Part shown: positions 7,511-16,989 of the stretch, one piece after another
Layout: every line of letters starts with the position of its first letter
Numbering within the stretch: the first letter of the stretch is position 1
Assembly: GCA_017429945.1 (NCBI GenBank)
Contig: JAFRNY010000064.1
Span: 1 to 35,041, forward strand
Origin: Bacteroidaceae bacterium
GTDB taxonomy: Bacteria > Bacteroidota > Bacteroidia > Bacteroidales > Bacteroidaceae
Reading direction: 5' to 3'
Length of the DNA stretch: 35,041 nucleotides
Made by a program: the position numbers and the translations under genes
The notes under the pieces: model-generated
Seen by the model: the letters and a program-made list of their open reading frames with translations, nothing else
Database searches by the model: none
What the model was told of the DNA's origin: nothing

Positions 7511-8446
7511 ATGACAGAAAATAAGCACATAAACACCCCACAACAAGCGACCGCCGACCCCTCGTCGCCGCTCTTTCTGGCACCCCACCAGACAGAGCCT
7601 CTGCGACTCTGTGCCGAGCACCTGAAGAAGATCTACGGCAAGCGCACCGTGGCCGACAACGTCAACTTCCACGTCGACCAAGGCGAGATCGTAGGACTGC
7701 TCGGGCCTAACGGTGCCGGCAAGACCACCTCGTTCTATATGACCACAGGCCTCGTAATTCCTAACGAAGGCCGAGTGTTCATAGGTGAAGAGGAGGTCAC
7801 GGACTTGCCCGTGTACAAGCGCGCAAAGAAGGGTATAGGTTATCTGGCGCAGGAAGCCAGCGTCTTCCGCAAGATGAGCGTCGAAGACAATATCGCCAGC
7901 GTGCTGGAGCTGCGCAAGGACTGCAGCGAAGAATACAAGCGCGAGAAACTGGAGATGCTAATACGCGAGTTCCGCCTACAGCACGTGCGAAAGAACCTAG
8001 GCGACCGCCTCAGCGGAGGCGAGCGCCGACGCACAGAGATAGCACGATGCCTGGCCATCGACCCCAAGTTCGTGATGCTCGATGAGCCCTTTGCCGGAGT
8101 CGACCCCATCGCCGTGGAAGACATCCAGCTCATCGTGTGGAAACTCAAGCGAATGAACATCGGCGTGCTAATCACCGACCACAACGTCGAGGAGACGCTC
8201 TGCATCACCGACCGGGCCTATATGCTTTTCGAGGGACGCATCCTCTTCAAAGGCAAGCCCGAGGAACTGGCAGAGAACCCCATAGTGAGAGCACGTTACC
8301 TCACCAACAGCTTCGTGCTCCGCCCGAAGGACTTCGAGGCCATGGAGCGAGAACGAATTGCCGAGGAAGCCAAGAGCCAGGCGCAAGAGCAAGCATCAGA
8401 GCAAGAAGAAGATAACAAAACAAATAATACAACTACAGAATCATGA
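7511..8446 (+). CDS. lptB: LPS export ABC transporter ATP-binding protein LptB
   Basis: A 311-aa ATPase that powers lipopolysaccharide extraction from the inner membrane through the Lpt bridge. Motifs: Walker [10 protein letters not shown] (65-73), Q-loop YLAQE (111-115), signature LSGGERRR (167-174), Walker B VMLDEP (188-193), FAGVDP typical of LptB, and switch His223 in TDHNV. It is longer than the roughly 240-aa enterobacterial protein, with a 30-residue N-terminal extension and a Gln/Glu-rich tail (about 280-311). The ATG at 7511 follows the promoter box directly; an upstream ATG at 7376 would overlap that promoter. Its stop overlaps the tig start by 4 bp (ATGA), so the two are probably co-translated. 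Confidence 0.92.
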   Translation: MTENKHINTPQQATADPSSPLFLAPHQTEPLRLCAEHLKKIYGKRTVADNVNFHVDQGEIVGLLGPNGAGKTTSFYMTTGLVIPNEGRVFIGEEEVTDLPVYKRAKKGIGYLAQEASVFRKMSVEDNIASVLELRKDCSEEYKREKLEMLIREFRLQHVRKNLGDRLSGGERRRTEIARCLAIDPKFVMLDEPFAGVDPIAVEDIQLIVWKLKRMNIGVLITDHNVEETLCITDRAYMLFEGRILFKGKPEELAENPIVRARYLTNSFVLRPKDFEAMERERIAEEAKSQAQEQASEQEEDNKTNNTTTES

Positions 8447-9798
8447 ACATTCAATTCAACAAGACATCCGACGTGGCCGCTGAACTGACCATCAGCTTCG
8501 AGAAGGCCGACTATCAGGAGCGCGTAGAGAAAGCGCTCAAAGACTATCGCAAGAAAGCCGCACTGCCTGGTTTCCGCCCGGGACAGGTGCCCACGAGCCT
8601 CCTGCGCAAGCGTTTCGGCAGCGAAATCACCGCCGAGGAAGTGCAGAAACTGCTCTCCGAGAAACTCTACGGCTACCTGCGCGAGGAGAAAGTCGACATG
8701 CTTGGCGAGCCACTCGCTAGCGAGAAGCAGCAGGCCATCGACTTCGAAGCCGACCAGCTCGAATTCATATTCGACATCGCTCTCGCTCCGCAGTTCGACG
8801 CCAAACTCTCCGACAAGGACAAGGTGCCCTTCTACACAATCGAAGTCACCGACGAGATGGTCGACGGACAAGTGAAAGCCTACGCACAGCGCGCCGGACA
8901 CTACGACAAGGTCGACAGCTACGCCGAAGGCGATATGGTCAAAGGACATATCGCCGAGCTCGACGAGGCCGGCAATATTCTCGAGGGAGGCATTCAGAAG
9001 GAGGACGCCGTCATGCTCCCCTCCTACTTCAAGAACGACGACCAGAAGCGCAAGTTCGACGGCGTGCAGGCGAATACCGTAGTCACAATCAATCCCGCCG
9101 AAGCCTACGAGAACAGCTCGATAGAGCTCTCTTCGCTCCTCGGCATCACCAAGGAAGAAGCCGAGAACGTGCGCAGCAACTTCAGCTTCCAGATCAACGA
9201 GATCACACGCTACGTGCCCGCAGAGCTCACGCAGGAGCTCTTCGACCAGGTGTTTGGCGAAGGCAACGTCAAGAGCGAGGACGAGTTCCGCGCCCGCGTG
9301 AAGGCGCAGATCGAAGAGCAGTTCGCACGCGACAGCCAGTTCCGATTCCTCGTCGACGTTCGCGAATATCTCGAGAAGCGCATCGGCGACCTCCAGTGGC
9401 CCGACGAGCTGCTCAAGCGAATCATGCGCGCAAACAACCCCGACAAGGACGAGAAATACGTCGAGGACAACTACGCAGGCAGCATCAAGGAGCTCGAATG
9501 GCACCTCATCAAAGAGCAGTTGGCCGACCAGACAGGCATCAAGGTGGAGCAGGACGACGTGCTCGAGAGCGCAAAGGAGCAGACACGAATGCAGTTCGCA
9601 CAATACGGCATGGCAAACGTGCCCGACGAGGTCATCACCAACTACGCCAACGAGCAGCTCAAGAAGCGCGACCAACTCGACAACCTCGTAGCTCGCACCG
9701 TAGAGCGCAAGCTCGGCGAAGCACTCAAGGACGTAGTGAAACTCCAGAAGAAGAGCGTCAGCCTTGAAGACTTCAACAAGCTCTACGAAAAGAAATAA
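8443..9798 (+). CDS. tig: Trigger factor (ribosome-associated chaperone)
   Basis: A 451-aa trigger factor that binds the ribosome exit tunnel and shields nascent chains. The N-terminal ribosome-binding domain carries the family signature at 43-50 as GFRPGQVP; E. coli has GFRKGKVP, so the second lysine is Gln here. A divergent FKBP-like segment is around 150-245, followed by the helical C-terminal chaperone arms. Length is usual for Bacteroidetes. It is coupled to lptB upstream by a 4-bp overlap and lies 23 bp before clpP, the conserved tig-clpP-clpX order. Confidence 0.94.
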   Translation: MNIQFNKTSDVAAELTISFEKADYQERVEKALKDYRKKAALPGFRPGQVPTSLLRKRFGSEITAEEVQKLLSEKLYGYLREEKVDMLGEPLASEKQQAIDFEADQLEFIFDIALAPQFDAKLSDKDKVPFYTIEVTDEMVDGQVKAYAQRAGHYDKVDSYAEGDMVKGHIAELDEAGNILEGGIQKEDAVMLPSYFKNDDQKRKFDGVQANTVVTINPAEAYENSSIELSSLLGITKEEAENVRSNFSFQINEITRYVPAELTQELFDQVFGEGNVKSEDEFRARVKAQIEEQFARDSQFRFLVDVREYLEKRIGDLQWPDELLKRIMRANNPDKDEKYVEDNYAGSIKELEWHLIKEQLADQTGIKVEQDDVLESAKEQTRMQFAQYGMANVPDEVITNYANEQLKKRDQLDNLVARTVERKLGEALKDVVKLQKKSVSLEDFNKLYEKK

Positions 9799-9821
9799 AC
9801 AATCAAGCTAATATCAGAGTT

Positions 9822-10493
9822 ATGCAGCACAACGATTTCCGTAAGTTCGCTACAGGTCACCTTGGCATCAACGGCCAAGTGCTCGATGACTACGTAAGCC
9901 TGCAAAACCAATACCTCAACCCTTACATCCTTGAGGAACGTCAGCTCAACGTCACGCAGATGGACGTTTTCTCCCGCCTGATGATGGACCGCATCATCTT
10001 CCTCGGAACACCCATCGACGACTACACTGCCAACACCCTGCAGGCACAGCTATTATACCTCGACAGCGCAGACCCCGGCAAGGACATCAGCATCTACCTC
10101 AACTCGCCCGGCGGAAGCGTGTCGGCCGGACTCGGCATATATGACACGATGCAGTTCGTGACCTCAGACGTAGCTACAATCTGCACAGGTATGGCTGCCT
10201 CGATGGCCGCCGTGCTGCTAGTGGCAGGCACCGAAGGCAAGCGCTCTGCCCTACCCCACAGCCGCGTCATGATTCACCAACCGCTCGGAGGCGTACAGGG
10301 TCAGGCCAGCGATATCGAAATCGAGGCACGCGAGATACAGAAGCTCAAGAAAGAGCTCTATCAGATTATCGCAGACCACAGCCACACCGACTACGACAAG
10401 GTTTGGGCCGACTCCGACCGCAACTACTGGATGACAGCCGAGGAAGCCAAGGCTTACGGTATGATAGACCAAGTGCTCACGCGCAAAGCGTGA
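9822..10493 (+). CDS. clpP: ATP-dependent Clp protease proteolytic subunit, Asn in triad
   Basis: A 223-aa ClpP serine peptidase that forms the degradation chamber for ClpX in the cytoplasm. Aligning by hand with E. coli ClpP (Ser97-His122-Asp171), the serine is Ser127 (GMAASMAA) and the histidine is His152 ([10 protein letters not shown]). The aspartate position is Asn201, in SDRNYWMTA (E. coli TERDRFLSA); the codon is AAC. The oligomerisation and handle regions look complete, with about 30 extra N-terminal residues that could be a propeptide or extension. It lies 23 bp after tig and 26 bp before clpX, so co-transcription is likely. I expect a peptidase, possibly with reduced or conditional activity. 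Confidence 0.94.
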   Translation: MQHNDFRKFATGHLGINGQVLDDYVSLQNQYLNPYILEERQLNVTQMDVFSRLMMDRIIFLGTPIDDYTANTLQAQLLYLDSADPGKDISIYLNSPGGSVSAGLGIYDTMQFVTSDVATICTGMAASMAAVLLVAGTEGKRSALPHSRVMIHQPLGGVQGQASDIEIEAREIQKLKKELYQIIADHSHTDYDKVWADSDRNYWMTAEEAKAYGMIDQVLTRKA

Positions 10494-10519
10494 CGCACGC
10501 GCGTACATTAAATACATTA

Positions 10520-11782
10520 ATGGCTAAGAAAAACGACATGGGACATTGCTCGTTCTGCGGACGCAGTTCGAGAGAGGTGGCGTTGCTCATCAACGGGCTC
10601 AATGGCTGCATCTGCGATGAATGTGTGGTGCAGGCCTACCAGATTGTGGAGCAGCAGAAAGAGATCACGCACGGCAGCAGCAAAGCCGAGGCACAGCAGA
10701 GGAGCCAATCGCAGAAAACCTTCGACTGGAGCCACCTGCCTAAGCCCGCTCAGATAAAGCAGCACCTCGACGAATACGTCATCGGACAGGACGATGCCAA
10801 ACGCTACCTCAGCGTAGCCGTTTACAACCACTACAAACGTCTCGGCCAGAAAAAAGGCGATGACGGCGTGGAGATCGAGAAGAGCAACGTAATCATGGTC
10901 GGGCCCACTGGCACCGGCAAGACGTTGCTCGCCCGAACTATCGCACGGCTGCTCGATGTGCCCTTTACCATCGTCGACGCCACGGTCTTCACCGAGGCCG
11001 GTTACGTCGGAGAGGACGTAGAGAGCATACTGACACGCCTGCTGCAAGTGGCCGACTACAATCTCGAAGCCGCTCAGCGAGGCATCGTCTTCGTAGATGA
11101 GATAGACAAAATCGCCCGCAAGGCCGACAACCCAAGCATCACACGCGACGTCTCGGGCGAAGGCGTGCAGCAGGGGCTGCTGAAGATGCTCGAAGGCACA
11201 ATAGTCAACGTGCCGCCTAAAGGCGGGCGCAAGCACCCCGACCAGGATTACATACACGTTGACACGCGCAATATCCTCTTTATCTGCGGCGGAGCGTTCG
11301 ACGGCATCGAACGAAAGATAGCGCAACGACTGAACACACACGTCGTAGGCTACAACTCGGTGCAGAACGTAGCACGAATCGACCGCAACGACCTCATGAA
11401 GTATATCTCGCCCCAAGACCTCAAGTCATTTGGGCTCATTCCCGAGATCATAGGCCGACTGCCAGTGCTCACATACCTCGACCAGCTCGACCGCAAAGCC
11501 CTGAGAGCAATCCTCACCGAGCCGCGCAACTCCATCATCCGGCAGCAAGAGAAACTCTTCGCAATGGACGGTATAAAGCTAAGCTTCGACGACGACGCGC
11601 TCGAATATATGGTGGACAAAGCCGTGGAGTACAAACTCGGGGCACGAGGACTGCGAAGTATCGTAGAAGCCGTGATGATGGAACCGCAGTTTGAGCTGCC
11701 ATCGTCTGGCAAAAAAACATACAAAGTCACACTCGAGTACACCCGCGCGCAGCTCGAAAAGGCAAATTTAGCGCTCGCCTAG
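10520..11782 (+). CDS. clpX: ATP-dependent Clp protease ATP-binding subunit ClpX
   Basis: A 420-aa AAA+ unfoldase that recognises substrates and feeds them to ClpP. The N-terminal zinc-binding domain has Cys10, Cys13, Cys32 and Cys35. Walker A is GPTGTGKT (128-135), the pore loop GYVG (161-164), Walker B VFVDEID (190-196) and the RKH loop 237-239. The ClpP-docking tripeptide, IGF in E. coli, reads VGY at 276-278. The true start is the ATG at 10520, giving the [14 protein letters not shown] beginning; an open frame back to 10403 overlaps clpP in another frame. An 80-bp gap with its own promoter separates it from recQ. Confidence 0.95.
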   Translation: MAKKNDMGHCSFCGRSSREVALLINGLNGCICDECVVQAYQIVEQQKEITHGSSKAEAQQRSQSQKTFDWSHLPKPAQIKQHLDEYVIGQDDAKRYLSVAVYNHYKRLGQKKGDDGVEIEKSNVIMVGPTGTGKTLLARTIARLLDVPFTIVDATVFTEAGYVGEDVESILTRLLQVADYNLEAAQRGIVFVDEIDKIARKADNPSITRDVSGEGVQQGLLKMLEGTIVNVPPKGGRKHPDQDYIHVDTRNILFICGGAFDGIERKIAQRLNTHVVGYNSVQNVARIDRNDLMKYISPQDLKSFGLIPEIIGRLPVLTYLDQLDRKALRAILTEPRNSIIRQQEKLFAMDGIKLSFDDDALEYMVDKAVEYKLGARGLRSIVEAVMMEPQFELPSSGKKTYKVTLEYTRAQLEKANLALA

Positions 11783-11822
11783 GCCGCTGAGGATATTTTT
11801 TTCGAAAAAAGTGAGGAAAAAG

Positions 11823-11854
11823 TTGGATTATTGTCATTTTTGTTTATATCTTTG
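11823..11854 (+). promoter_or_regulatory. Promoter for recQ
   Basis: TTG (11823-11825) stands 21 bp upstream of TATCTTTG (11847-11854), a good Bacteroidetes promoter. The transcription start would fall at about 11861-11864, right at the first ATG of recQ, so either the mRNA is nearly leaderless or the second ATG (11878) is used. Confidence 0.7.
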
Positions 11855-11862
11855 TAACCAGA

Positions 11863-14049
11863 ATGAAAAGCCAACCTATGAAGCAACACAAAGAACTCAC
11901 CGAATATCTGAAGCATTACTTTGGTTTCGACAGCTTTAAAGGCGACCAAGAAGCTATAATAAACAACCTGCTTGAAGGGCACGATACTTTTGTGCTCATG
12001 CCCACGGGCGGAGGTAAATCGCTATGCTATCAATTGCCGGCCCTCATCATGGAGGGCACGGCAATTGTCATTTCTCCGCTCATCGCACTCATGAAAAACC
12101 AAGTCGACGCCATACGCCAAGTGAGCGCCGACGACGCCATAGCACACTTCATGAACTCGTCGCTCAACCGCGCTGCCCTCGACCAAGTCAAAAACGACGT
12201 GCTGGCCGGACGAACGAAATTGCTATATGTAGCGCCGGAATCGCTCACGAAAGAGGAGAATGCCGATTTCCTCAAGCAAGTGAAGATTTCATTCTATGCC
12301 GTCGACGAAGCACACTGTATCTCGGAATGGGGGCACGACTTCAGGCCTGAATACCGGCGCATACGCCCAGTAGTCAACGAGATTGGCGTGGCGCCAGTCA
12401 TCGCCCTCACAGCCACTGCCACCGACAAGGTGCGCGACGACATCAAGAAAAACCTGGGGATGCCCGATGCCACAGAGTTCTGCAGCTCGTTCAATCGCCC
12501 GAACCTTTACTACGAAGTAAGGCCCAAGACGAAGGACATAGACAAGGATATCGTAAAGTTCATCAAGCAAAACCCTGGCAAGAGCGGCATCATTTACTGC
12601 CTCTCGCGGCGGAAAGTTGAGGAACTGGCCGAGATACTGCGAGCCAACGACATCAACGCACGAGCCTATCACGCCGGTATGGACACACCGACGCGCACGC
12701 AGACACAGGACGATTTCGTCATGGACGAGATCAACGTCATCGTGGCCACAATTGCCTTCGGCATGGGCATCGACAAGCCTGACGTGAGATTCGTAATCCA
12801 CTACGACATTCCCAAGAGCCTCGAAGGATACTATCAGGAAACAGGGCGCGCAGGGCGCGACGGAGGAGAAGGTAAATGCATCACCTTCTACACATCGCGC
12901 GACATACGTAAACTCGAGAAATTCATGGAGGGAAAGCCCGTGGCTGAACAAGACATCGGCCGACAGCTGCTGCAAGAGACAGCTGCCTACGCCGAGACCT
13001 CGGTCTGCCGCCGACGCGTGCTCCTACACTATTTCGGCGAGGAATATAAACCCGACAACTGCCAAAACTGCGACAACTGCCTGCATCCGAAACAGCGCAT
13101 CGAGGCAACACAAGACCTCGTCACGATGCTCATCGTCGTGCGCGATACGAAGCAGAACTTCAAGGCACCGCACATCATCAATGTGCTCATCGGCAACCCG
13201 ACAGAAGAGGTCATAGCACATGCTCACGACGACCTCGAATGCTACGCCTCGGGCGACGACAAGGACGCACGCCACTGGAATGCCGTAATACGCCAGGCAC
13301 TGCTCAGCGGATATATCTACAAAGAGGTAGAGAACTACGGACTGATAAAACTGACGCCCGAAGGCACACGATTCATAAAGTCGCCTAAGACGTTCTACAT
13401 CACCGAAGACAACGACTTCGAGACAGACTTCGTAGAGCCTGAAGGTGGCATGAATGTGCTCGACCCAGAACTGCTCGCACAGCTCAAAGACCTACGCAAG
13501 CAAGTGGCACGCGAGAAAGACATTCCGCCTTACGTCATCTTCCAGGATGCATCGCTCGACGCCATGGCCACGATGTACCCCGTGACCATCGATGAGCTGA
13601 AGAACATCCCAGGCGTAGGCGAAGGCAAGGCCAAACGCTACGGCGAAGAGTTCTGCAAACTCATCGCCAAGCATTGCGAATACTACGGCATCGACAGGCC
13701 GGAGGACCTGCGCGTGCGCACCGTAGCCAACAAGAGCAAAAACAAGGTAAGAATCATTCAGAGCGTAGACCGCAAGGTCGACCTCGAGCTGCTGGCAAAA
13801 TCTATGGGACTTGAGTTTGAGGACTTCCTCGACGAACTCGACGCCATCGTGGACAGCGGCACAAAGCTCGACATAAGATATTACCTCGAGTCGACTATGG
13901 ATTCTGAGCAGATAGACGATATCTTCGAATACTTCCGCGAGAGCGAGACCGACGACATCGACGACGCGCTCGACGAACTCGAAGACGAATACACCGAGGA
14001 CCAGATACGACTCGTGCGCATTCAATTTATCTCAGAGCTGGGTAACTAA
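11863..14049 (+). CDS. recQ: ATP-dependent DNA helicase RecQ
   Basis: A 728-aa 3'-5' DNA helicase of the RecQ family for recombination and repair. Walker A is MPTGGGKS (46-53), the DEAH box is at 148-151, and the arginine-finger segment is QETGRAGRDG (325-334). Zinc-binding cysteines are at 382, 400, 403 and 406, followed by a winged-helix region and an HRDC domain (about 533-605). An acidic C-terminal extension (about 640-728) is rich in Asp/Glu. The first ATG sits almost on the predicted transcription start, so Met6 (11878) is a plausible alternative start. It is the last gene of the tig-clpP-clpX-recQ neighbourhood and converges on the sialidase cluster. Confidence 0.95.
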   Translation: MKSQPMKQHKELTEYLKHYFGFDSFKGDQEAIINNLLEGHDTFVLMPTGGGKSLCYQLPALIMEGTAIVISPLIALMKNQVDAIRQVSADDAIAHFMNSSLNRAALDQVKNDVLAGRTKLLYVAPESLTKEENADFLKQVKISFYAVDEAHCISEWGHDFRPEYRRIRPVVNEIGVAPVIALTATATDKVRDDIKKNLGMPDATEFCSSFNRPNLYYEVRPKTKDIDKDIVKFIKQNPGKSGIIYCLSRRKVEELAEILRANDINARAYHAGMDTPTRTQTQDDFVMDEINVIVATIAFGMGIDKPDVRFVIHYDIPKSLEGYYQETGRAGRDGGEGKCITFYTSRDIRKLEKFMEGKPVAEQDIGRQLLQETAAYAETSVCRRRVLLHYFGEEYKPDNCQNCDNCLHPKQRIEATQDLVTMLIVVRDTKQNFKAPHIINVLIGNPTEEVIAHAHDDLECYASGDDKDARHWNAVIRQALLSGYIYKEVENYGLIKLTPEGTRFIKSPKTFYITEDNDFETDFVEPEGGMNVLDPELLAQLKDLRKQVAREKDIPPYVIFQDASLDAMATMYPVTIDELKNIPGVGEGKAKRYGEEFCKLIAKHCEYYGIDRPEDLRVRTVANKSKNKVRIIQSVDRKVDLELLAKSMGLEFEDFLDELDAIVDSGTKLDIRYYLESTMDSEQIDDIFEYFRESETDDIDDALDELEDEYTEDQIRLVRIQFISELGN

Positions 14050-14052
14050 ACT

Positions 14053-14165
14053 GGAAGTTAAAGGGAAGTTAAAGGGAAGTTAAAGGGACGATACTTTAGT
14101 GGGTGTGTCGCTTAAATGAAAGCAGGCACTGACTATGGTATCGTCCCTTTAACTTCCCTTTAACT
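14053..14165. terminator. 28-bp perfect inverted repeat built on 11-bp repeats
   Basis: Positions 14067-14094 and 14138-14165 are exact reverse complements (28 of 28) around a 43-nt loop. The left arm is made from three tandem GGAAGTTAAAG units (14053-14085). It sits between the convergent recQ and sialidase genes and could terminate both. It lacks a classic T-run after a short GC stem, so it may instead be a mobile hairpin element. Confidence 0.6.
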
Positions 14166-14200
14166 CTCCCCTTCCAAAACAAGCGGAGCTTTAATACAAT

Positions 14201-16963
14201 TCACTTCACAACAACCTTACGGCCGCCGACGACATTTACGCCACGTCGCAAATGGTCGGTGCGCTGGCCGGCTACGTTGTAGATACCAGTTGTTGAAGGC
14301 TCTACGGCAACACGCGATGTGCTTATGCCGTCAGGCTCGGGCTCGGGCAACTGACCGCCCAGGCCAACGTACCAGTCGAGAATCTGCTCGCGGGTGATCG
14401 TCACGAAATTGATAGCATAACCATTGCCGGCACTATACGACTCATCTTCATAGAGGATAGCGACATTACCGTCGGGAAGGGTTACCATCGTAGAATAACA
14501 CGAACCGTTAGGCTGGATGTTATAGACGTCCTGCCACTTCTTACCGCCATCGAGGCTCATCGACAGCTGCAGACTCTCGCGCCCGCTGGTGTTGATGAAC
14601 GAATGGAGCATTATGTCGGGTGTAGTGTCAGACTGGCGACTATAATAAATGATATCGCCATTGCAGGCGTTGCCCCAGATGTCGGAAGTACGATATTGTG
14701 CACCCCAGTTGAAGGTCACGGTGCCATCGTCGTTCTTGGTGTAGGTGGCGGTGTTGAAGCCACGATTGCCGCTCTGACGCACTGACAGAAGCAGAGAACC
14801 ATCGTTCATCTGTTCGAGCTTCGACTCGTCGCCACCCGAGTAAGCCAAGGCGTTGCTCATGCGCCACGTCTCGCCACGGTCGGTGGAATACAGAACGTAG
14901 ATGAGATTGGGCCCCGAACTGCCCATAGCGCGGCAGTTGGTGGTATACATGATCACGCCATCGCTTGTCGTAAGGCCCTTGCCCGAGGTGCAGAAGATGT
15001 TAGACATACTGAGTGAACCGTCGGAGCTGTTCTCGTCGTAGAACAGGTTTGTGTCGAAGAGGTTGGGTACGAGCGTCCAAGAGCGGCCGTTGTCGAAACT
15101 CTTGGCCAGGCCGGCATACTTCATTCCATCAGTGGCATTAGAGCCCCACATCTTATTGCCGGCTGCCATGATACAGACGAGGTCGCCATTTGAAGCACGG
15201 GTCAGGCCGGCATCACCATAACCGAAGTAAGCCGCCGTGCGCCCATCGCCTACGGCTACGGTGGCATAGTCCTGCCAAGAGGCGCCGCCATCTTCGCTAC
15301 GCTTCGACACTACGTCAATCTTATGGTTGCCGAGGTCCGAGTTGCTGTTGTAGCGCTTGTCGGAGGCCACTACGATATTGCCGTCGGCATCTAATACCAT
15401 TGCCGGAATACGATAGAAGCGGCAGTCGTCGGTGGTGGGGGCAAACACGAAGTTCTGCTTTTCGAAGACCTTCAGGCCCTGGCGCGAGGGATTACCGATG
15501 CTTGCAACGTCAAGTTCCACATCGGCCGTCGAGAAATAGGATATCGTCGTGAGAGCGGCATCGAGGATGGCACCTAGTTCGGCATCATCCTTCACCGTGG
15601 CGCAGAGCCAGAGACGATGGCTACCTGCCGACAGATTCTCGAGCGTCACGCTCGCATGTTCACTGATTTCCGTCGTCTGTCCTATAGGAGCATCGGGGAT
15701 ATTTGCGATGAATTCGGCATTTTTTGCTTCGTAGATGCTCAAAGCAGAGATATTTGAAGCCGTCGTAGCATCGAGAGCGAAGTGGAGCGTAGCGGTCTGT
15801 AAGGCCTTCGACGGCGCCATGTCAATGCGCAACATCAGGGCATGTTCGTTGCCGCGGCCTGTGGTCTGATAGCCCTGCGTCACCGTGACATCACCTATGA
15901 AAAGAGCAACCTCGTCGCCTATATCCTCAAGTTCTACGGGATAGAAGGCCCAGTCGTTGTTGCCGCCCGTAGCCGTAGGAGCGCTGGAACCCCATCCTAC
16001 GACCGTTGCCTTGCCATTGCGGACGTCGTTGGCGTCAAGGACGATGCCGGTCGAAGGCGTCTGAAGGTAGAAATGGCCGTCGGTGCCGGCAATCTTTTCT
16101 ACGATGACAGGCACCGAAGCACCGGCTACCACAGGCACTGCCGTGGCCTGGTTGAAGGCGCCGAAATAGTTGCCAAAGCCATTCTGAATGTAATAGCGTC
16201 CGTCGCCGGCGTCAGAGAGACGTACGAGGTAAGGCGCTGCCGAGACGGCCGTGCCTGAAGGGGCATCGGCACTGTTATAGAGCGTATGTGAGGCCTCATC
16301 TTCGTAGAGATAACCGTGAGGATAGCGACCGTCGGTGTAGCCGCGGTCGAACATCACATACCACGTGTCGGTCGACAAATCGGCTGCAGGTTCTTCGGCC
16401 AACGTCATCATCTTTCCGGCCAGCTCAGGCAAAGCCTCTGTAGAGAGAGGAGCATCGACCTCGAATATCTTGACGCGCTGAGCCACGCTGGTACCGCTTG
16501 TCCAAGCCACTAACTTCTGTGACATTCTATCGAAGTACCATTCTGTACCATCAGCATCGGGAGCTGAAGGGTGGGCCGTGCCGTTCGAGAGGTTGAGTTT
16601 CCAGCTTCCGGCTTCTATCTCTATGGCCGGCGTCAACTCCTGCTGCCCGACGGGAATGCCTAAGAACTTGCCTGTAGCCTGATTCTTCAGCTTCCACGTG
16701 CCGTCGCCGTTGCTATAGAAATAATAGACCGATGCGGTGGTGGGGCTATTGCCGGCATTAGGGATTGAATAATAAGTGCCGGCATCAGTGATATACGGAT
16801 TACCCGATGCGGTAGACTGCACAACGTACTTGCCACCGTCGACAATACTGCTTTCCGTCTTTATCTGGGCGCCTACGCCTACCGACGATTGGGCTTTCAG
16901 ATAGCCGCCCAGGCCCACAAGCATCGCGAGGGCCAAGGCCATGATTTTGATTGATGTCTTCAT
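14201..16963 (-). CDS. Secreted multimodular sialidase (GH33), 920 aa
   Basis: An exported exo-sialidase that removes terminal sialic acids from glycoconjugates. A signal peptide (1-24) ends in LKAQS. A ricin-like/unknown module spans about 30-172, the recurring module shared with both neighbours 198-345, a sialidase-associated beta domain 355-478, and the GH33 propeller about 500-865. Four Asp boxes (SxDxGxxW) start at 556, 622, 693 and 803. Spaced as in the Salmonella enzyme (Arg37, Arg56, Asp62) are Arg518 in YRIP, Arg537 and Asp543. Other likely active-site residues are Glu713, Arg729, Arg795 and Tyr823. The C-terminus has a short tail (YNVAGQR ... GRKVVVK) like two other secreted proteins here. 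It is the last gene of the cluster, 26 bp after the M60 gene. Confidence 0.92.
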   Translation of the reverse strand: MKTSIKIMALALAMLVGLGGYLKAQSSVGVGAQIKTESSIVDGGKYVVQSTASGNPYITDAGTYYSIPNAGNSPTTASVYYFYSNGDGTWKLKNQATGKFLGIPVGQQELTPAIEIEAGSWKLNLSNGTAHPSAPDADGTEWYFDRMSQKLVAWTSGTSVAQRVKIFEVDAPLSTEALPELAGKMMTLAEEPAADLSTDTWYVMFDRGYTDGRYPHGYLYEDEASHTLYNSADAPSGTAVSAAPYLVRLSDAGDGRYYIQNGFGNYFGAFNQATAVPVVAGASVPVIVEKIAGTDGHFYLQTPSTGIVLDANDVRNGKATVVGWGSSAPTATGGNNDWAFYPVELEDIGDEVALFIGDVTVTQGYQTTGRGNEHALMLRIDMAPSKALQTATLHFALDATTASNISALSIYEAKNAEFIANIPDAPIGQTTEISEHASVTLENLSAGSHRLWLCATVKDDAELGAILDAALTTISYFSTADVELDVASIGNPSRQGLKVFEKQNFVFAPTTDDCRFYRIPAMVLDADGNIVVASDKRYNSNSDLGNHKIDVVSKRSEDGGASWQDYATVAVGDGRTAAYFGYGDAGLTRASNGDLVCIMAAGNKMWGSNATDGMKYAGLAKSFDNGRSWTLVPNLFDTNLFYDENSSDGSLSMSNIFCTSGKGLTTSDGVIMYTTNCRAMGSSGPNLIYVLYSTDRGETWRMSNALAYSGGDESKLEQMNDGSLLLSVRQSGNRGFNTATYTKNDDGTVTFNWGAQYRTSDIWGNACNGDIIYYSRQSDTTPDIMLHSFINTSGRESLQLSMSLDGGKKWQDVYNIQPNGSCYSTMVTLPDGNVAILYEDESYSAGNGYAINFVTITREQILDWYVGLGGQLPEPEPDGISTSRVAVEPSTTGIYNVAGQRTDHLRRGVNVVGGRKVVVK

Positions 16964-16989
16964 TTGTCTAATATAATTTAATGTGTAAT

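Noticed and set aside
8296-9675. 459-aa open frame opposite tig
   Set aside because: Val/Leu/Glu-rich antisense shadow of the trigger factor gene.
10403-10519. Longer ClpX start at 10403
   Set aside because: The added 39 residues overlap clpP out of frame; ClpX proteins start shortly before the zinc-binding cysteines.
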